In this document: in pieces, positions 32,048-34,193 of the stretch
Layout: every line of letters begins with the position of its first letter
Numbering within the stretch: position 1 is the stretch's first letter
Assembly: GCA_903923395.1 (NCBI GenBank)
Contig: CAIXXM010000131.1
Span: forward strand, 1 to 34,193
DNA: 34,193 nt
DNA from: an uncultured Acidobacteriia bacterium
Lineage (GTDB): Bacteria > Acidobacteriota > Terriglobia > Bryobacterales > Bryobacteraceae
Reading direction: 5' to 3'
Translations under genes and position numbers: made by a program
Notes under the pieces: model-generated
What the model saw: the letters and a program-made list of their open reading frames with translations, nothing else
Databases searched by the model: none
Told to the model about the DNA's origin: nothing

Positions 32048-32551
32048 TTAGTGGGCCCCGGCTTCAGCGGGTTCGTGCACCACGGGAGGTTTGGCTCCGG
32101 CGGGCACAGCGGCCAGCATGTCTTCCTTGCGGTAAATCAGCGTGGAAGTGTTGTAGCTGGCGATCTCAAAACCATGGCCGTGCGTGATCGCATCGGTGGG
32201 GCAGGCTTCCACGCAGTAGCCACAGAAGATGCACCGGTTGTAGTCGATGTTGTAAGTTTTGGCGAAGCGCTCACCGCCGCTGATGCGAACCAGTTCGGTG
32301 TTCTCAGCCGCTTCGATGTAGATGCAGTTGGACGGGCAGGCGGCGGCGCACAAGAAGCAGGCGACGCATTTTTCCAGACCGTTCTCATCGCGCTGCAGCA
32401 CGTGCGCGCCACGGAAGCGTTCCTGGAACTTCGGCGGTTCGTCCGGATAGTTTTCGGTCACTGTCGGGGACATCATTTCCCGCAGCGTCACGCTCATTCC
32501 TTTAGCAACCGCCGCTGCGGCGCCGAAAACGTCGGTGAGTGAGTTGGCCAT
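32048..32551 (-). CDS. nuoI: NADH-quinone oxidoreductase subunit I, two 4Fe-4S clusters
   Basis: 167 residues from ATG 32551 (MANSLTDVFGAAAAVAKGMS); the frame is open for 51 more codons, but the extra part is low-quality sequence overlapping the antitoxin gene. Both ferredoxin-type cluster motifs are present: CVACFLCAAACPSNC and CIFCGYCVEACPTDAI. The N-terminal amphipathic helix and KFQERFRGAHVLQRDENG are typical of NuoI. In complex I it passes electrons through clusters N6a and N6b. No other nuo gene is in the window, and cysE is next downstream, so this is a lone nuoI copy. The C-terminal extension is rich in Ala/Pro and not conserved. Confidence 0.92.
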   Translation of the reverse strand: MANSLTDVFGAAAAVAKGMSVTLREMMSPTVTENYPDEPPKFQERFRGAHVLQRDENGLEKCVACFLCAAACPSNCIYIEAAENTELVRISGGERFAKTYNIDYNRCIFCGYCVEACPTDAITHGHGFEIASYNTSTLIYRKEDMLAAVPAGAKPPVVHEPAEAGAH

Positions 32552-32612
32552 CCAGAGACTATGGTAGCGAACGGGCTGGTGAAGCGGAATGGGTGGATGC
32601 AGTGGATGCCGG

Positions 32613-32633
32613 CGTAATGACGTTGTCTTTACG
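32613..32633. promoter_or_regulatory. Candidate operator of the TacA/TacT-like pair
   Basis: Inverted repeat CGTAA (32613-32617) and TTACG (32629-32633), spaced 11 nt, with ACGT elements on both sides of the centre. It lies 28 nt before the antitoxin start, where autorepressing ribbon-helix-helix antitoxins usually bind. The dyad is short, so this is tentative. Confidence 0.35.
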
Positions 32634-32660
32634 TGATATGTTGGAATGGGAGGCTTGCGC

Positions 32661-32948
32661 ATGGCAACGCCAATTGACGAACCTGGACGGCGGGCGACTC
32701 TCAACTTGAGAATTCAACCCGAATTGAGGGGGCTGATTGATCAGGCAGCCTCCATTTCGGGGAAGAACCGGACCGATTTCATTCTGGATGCTGCCCGGTC
32801 CGCAGCAGAGACAGCGTTACTGGATCGGACAGTTGTCGTCCTGGACCCGGAAGCCTATGCCGCATTTATCGCGAGGCTTGATACGCCTCCTCAGCCCAAT
32901 GAGCGATTGCGGCGGACGCTGCGTGCCTCTCTGCCATGGGCGGACTGA
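32661..32948 (+). CDS. DUF1778 / TacA-type antitoxin (ribbon-helix-helix)
   Basis: 95 residues from ATG 32661, chosen because GGGAGG lies 7 nt before it; the upstream ATG at 32646 has no ribosome site and overlaps this one. The N-terminal RHH DNA-binding fold is ATLNLRIQPELRGLIDQAAS and ISGKNRTDFILDAARSAAET. The rest (LDRTVVVLDPEAYAAFIARL) is the usual toxin-neutralising tail. In TacAT systems the antitoxin binds the GNAT toxin and represses their operon. It overlaps the toxin gene by 13 nt. Confidence 0.9.
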   Translation: MATPIDEPGRRATLNLRIQPELRGLIDQAASISGKNRTDFILDAARSAAETALLDRTVVVLDPEAYAAFIARLDTPPQPNERLRRTLRASLPWAD

Positions 32949-33439
32949 ATTTACTCAGCCATCCCGCGCCGATCCACGACGGGCACGATGTTTCTCTGTT
33001 CGACTCCGGCGAGCCATCGCTGGACGAATGGCTTCGAAAACGGGCGCGTCAAAATCAGAGCAGCGGTGCCTCCCGAACGTTTGTCGTCTGCGTGGATGCG
33101 CGTGTGGTTGCCTATTACTCTCTTTCATCAGGAGTTGTGACGGTCAGCAGCGCAACGGGCCGGTTCAGAAGAAACATGCCCAACCCAATACAGGTGGTGT
33201 TCGTTGCCCGTTTGGCGATCGACCGAAACTGGCAGGGGCAGGGACTGGGCAGGGCACTGATGCGGGATGCGCTGTGCAGGATCGCGTCCGCGGCGGATTT
33301 GATTGGCATCCGCGGCGTTGCAGTCCATGCCATTTCAGAGAAAGCGAAGGCGTTCTATCTCAAGCTGGGATTTGATGAGAGTCCAGTGGAACCACTGATG
33401 TTGATGATCACGCTGGCGGATCTTCTCGCTGCCCTCTGA
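32936..33439 (+). CDS. GNAT-family acetyltransferase toxin (TacT-like)
   Basis: 167 residues, normal for TacT toxins. It shows FDSGEPSLDEWLRKRARQNQ near the start, the acetyl-CoA-binding loop RNWQGQGLGRALMRDA (Q/RxxGxG/A), and the catalytic Tyr in KAFYLKLGFDES. TacT enzymes acetylate the amino group of charged tRNA to stop translation, and the adjacent DUF1778 antitoxin neutralises them. The gene overlaps the antitoxin by 13 nt. No Shine-Dalgarno sequence is visible, consistent with translational coupling. The target tRNA is unknown. Confidence 0.9.
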   Translation: MGGLNLLSHPAPIHDGHDVSLFDSGEPSLDEWLRKRARQNQSSGASRTFVVCVDARVVAYYSLSSGVVTVSSATGRFRRNMPNPIQVVFVARLAIDRNWQGQGLGRALMRDALCRIASAADLIGIRGVAVHAISEKAKAFYLKLGFDESPVEPLMLMITLADLLAAL

Positions 33440-33532
33440 GGTGCCGTGGCTCTTCGTCACATGGATCTGACGGCACTCTTGATCAGCCGCGCTCTGGCAG
33501 CGTTCCCCTCGATGATGGACAGCGGACGACTT

Positions 33533-33551
33533 TGATTCCACACGGGAATCA
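33533..33551. terminator. Candidate bidirectional terminator
   Basis: TGATTCC (33533-33539), loop acacg, GGAATCA (33545-33551): a 7 bp stem followed by gTTTCTC on the plus strand and preceded by GACTTTGA. It lies between the converging toxin and thioredoxin-fold genes. The U-tract is weak, so termination efficiency is uncertain. Confidence 0.45.
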
Positions 33552-33563
33552 GTTTCTCGACCC

Positions 33564-34049
33564 TCAACCGGGGCGCAGCAGGGGCACTCTTTCTTCGGTC
33601 AGGAACATCGGTACGCTGAAGCGATGTGCCAGCCGTTCGAGTTCCGGCTTGCTGAAACCGTTCAGTGCCCAGGAGATCATCCCGTCGGTCTCAATCAGGA
33701 ACATCGAGGGCACATGCGTGATGTGGAAGCCATTGCTGGCCGGGTAGACCTTCAGTTCATCGAGCACCGCTGGCAGCGTGACACCGAAGTGGTCGAGGAA
33801 CTGCCTGGTGCCAACGGCATCATCTTGGGACACCAGCACGATGCGGGCAGCGGATTGACGTGCCAAACGGTCCAAAAAGGGGATGGTCAACTGGCAGGTG
33901 GGACAGGAGATTTTGAAGAAAGCCAGCACCAGCGGACCCTGCCCAAGCTCTTCCTGCAGATCCCAGCGCTGGCCATCGAGCGTCTTCAAGCGGATGGCAG
34001 GAGCTTCCGCGCCAGCCTCCAGCATTGGCTTCCGTTTCGAACACCACAT
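33564..34049 (-). CDS. Thioredoxin-fold (TlpA/peroxiredoxin-like) redox protein
   Basis: 161 residues. The CxxC active site is ISCPTCQL (Cys49, Cys52), preceded by the usual beta-strand LVLAFFK, with the cis-Pro in THVPSMFLIE. No signal peptide or membrane helix, so it is probably cytoplasmic. It resembles AhpC/TSA- or TlpA-type thiol reductases or peroxidases; the Cys pair suggests disulphide exchange. In-frame Met at residue 9 (34025) is an alternative start with a purine-rich GGAAG close by. It starts 2 nt after the stop codon of the STAS-domain gene and is probably co-transcribed with it. Confidence 0.9.
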   Translation of the reverse strand: MWCSKRKPMLEAGAEAPAIRLKTLDGQRWDLQEELGQGPLVLAFFKISCPTCQLTIPFLDRLARQSAARIVLVSQDDAVGTRQFLDHFGVTLPAVLDELKVYPASNGFHITHVPSMFLIETDGMISWALNGFSKPELERLAHRFSVPMFLTEERVPLLRPG

Positions 34050-34051
34050 TG

Positions 34052-34193
34052 TTAGCTTTTGAGCCCCTGCACAAAAGATAGGATGTCGAACTTGCGGATT
34101 TCGCGTCCTGGAAAATAGCTGTTGATCGCGTCGGTTTCGTCCGTGTAGATCTCGAACATGGTGTCGAGCTTGGTGAGCACCAGCAACTCGATG
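34052..34193 (-). CDS. STAS-domain (anti-anti-sigma-factor-like) protein, C-terminal fragment
   Basis: The last 46 residues of a protein running off the window: IELLVLTKLDTMFEIYTDET then DAINSYFPGREIRKFDILSF and VQGLKS. The LTKLDTMFEIY...AI pattern is the end of a STAS domain as in SpoIIAA-type anti-sigma-factor antagonists. The phosphorylatable Ser region lies outside the window, so activity cannot be judged. It is followed after 2 nt by the thioredoxin-fold gene. Confidence 0.75.
   Translation of the reverse strand, partial: IELLVLTKLDTMFEIYTDETDAINSYFPGREIRKFDILSFVQGLKS

Noticed and set aside
1-34193. tRNA, rRNA, CRISPR arrays, insertion sequences or prophage genes
   Set aside because: No cloverleaf, no regularly spaced short repeats with spacers, and no transposase, integrase or phage structural motif was seen on either strand.

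Overview
The window is 34 kb of GC-rich, densely packed bacterial chromosome. Several features point to Acidobacteriota, most likely the Bryobacterales/Solibacter group: secreted amidohydrolases, DPP-type S9, M28 and M23 peptidases, bacillithiol-type BshC, a monomeric aromatic amino acid hydroxylase, an EpsC-type serine acetyltransferase and a lone nuoI. This placement is inferred from gene content; there is no rRNA in the window.

Layout. 1-3118 (minus): a membrane O-acyltransferase cut by the window edge, a small secreted protein and a secreted amidohydrolase. 3137-5069: a D-aminoacylase-like gene bracketed by same-orientation copies of a roughly 90 bp palindromic repeat, with an A-B-A array on its 3' side. 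5109-6277 (plus): a VOC protein and a YafY/WYL regulator. 6278-6659: AT-richer non-coding DNA with an A-tract promoter and a strongly self-complementary segment, a candidate structured RNA. 6660-14109 (plus): dxr-rseP, bshC, an HpcH/HpaI aldolase, an M28 peptidase, a DinB protein and an orphan secreted protein. 14111-20088 (minus): a tightly packed six-gene run (S9 peptidase, M23 peptidase, alpha/beta hydrolase, DinB, lipoprotein, phenylalanine hydroxylase). 20133-29116 (minus): a complete Kdp potassium system. 29173-31346 (plus): a His-rich CDF metal exporter and an MFS transporter. 31349-32551 (minus): cysE and nuoI. 32661-33439 (plus): a TacA/TacT-like toxin-antitoxin pair. 33564-34193 (minus): a thioredoxin-fold protein and the tail of a STAS-domain protein.

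The Kdp locus is the largest coherent system. It runs histidine kinase, kdpE, a 27-residue membrane ORF, a 27-residue kdpF, kdpA, kdpB, kdpC, then two separate KdpD N-terminal (KdpD/Usp) proteins. KdpD is therefore split: the kinase half lacks the ATP-binding cytoplasmic sensor, and two diverged copies of that sensor lie at the far end of the operon.

The points that deserve most attention are the repeat-bracketed D-aminoacylase gene, the possible pseudoknotted RNA upstream of dxr, the split and duplicated KdpD sensor, and the unnamed small membrane ORF before kdpF. No CRISPR array, tRNA, rRNA, prophage or insertion sequence was recognised.
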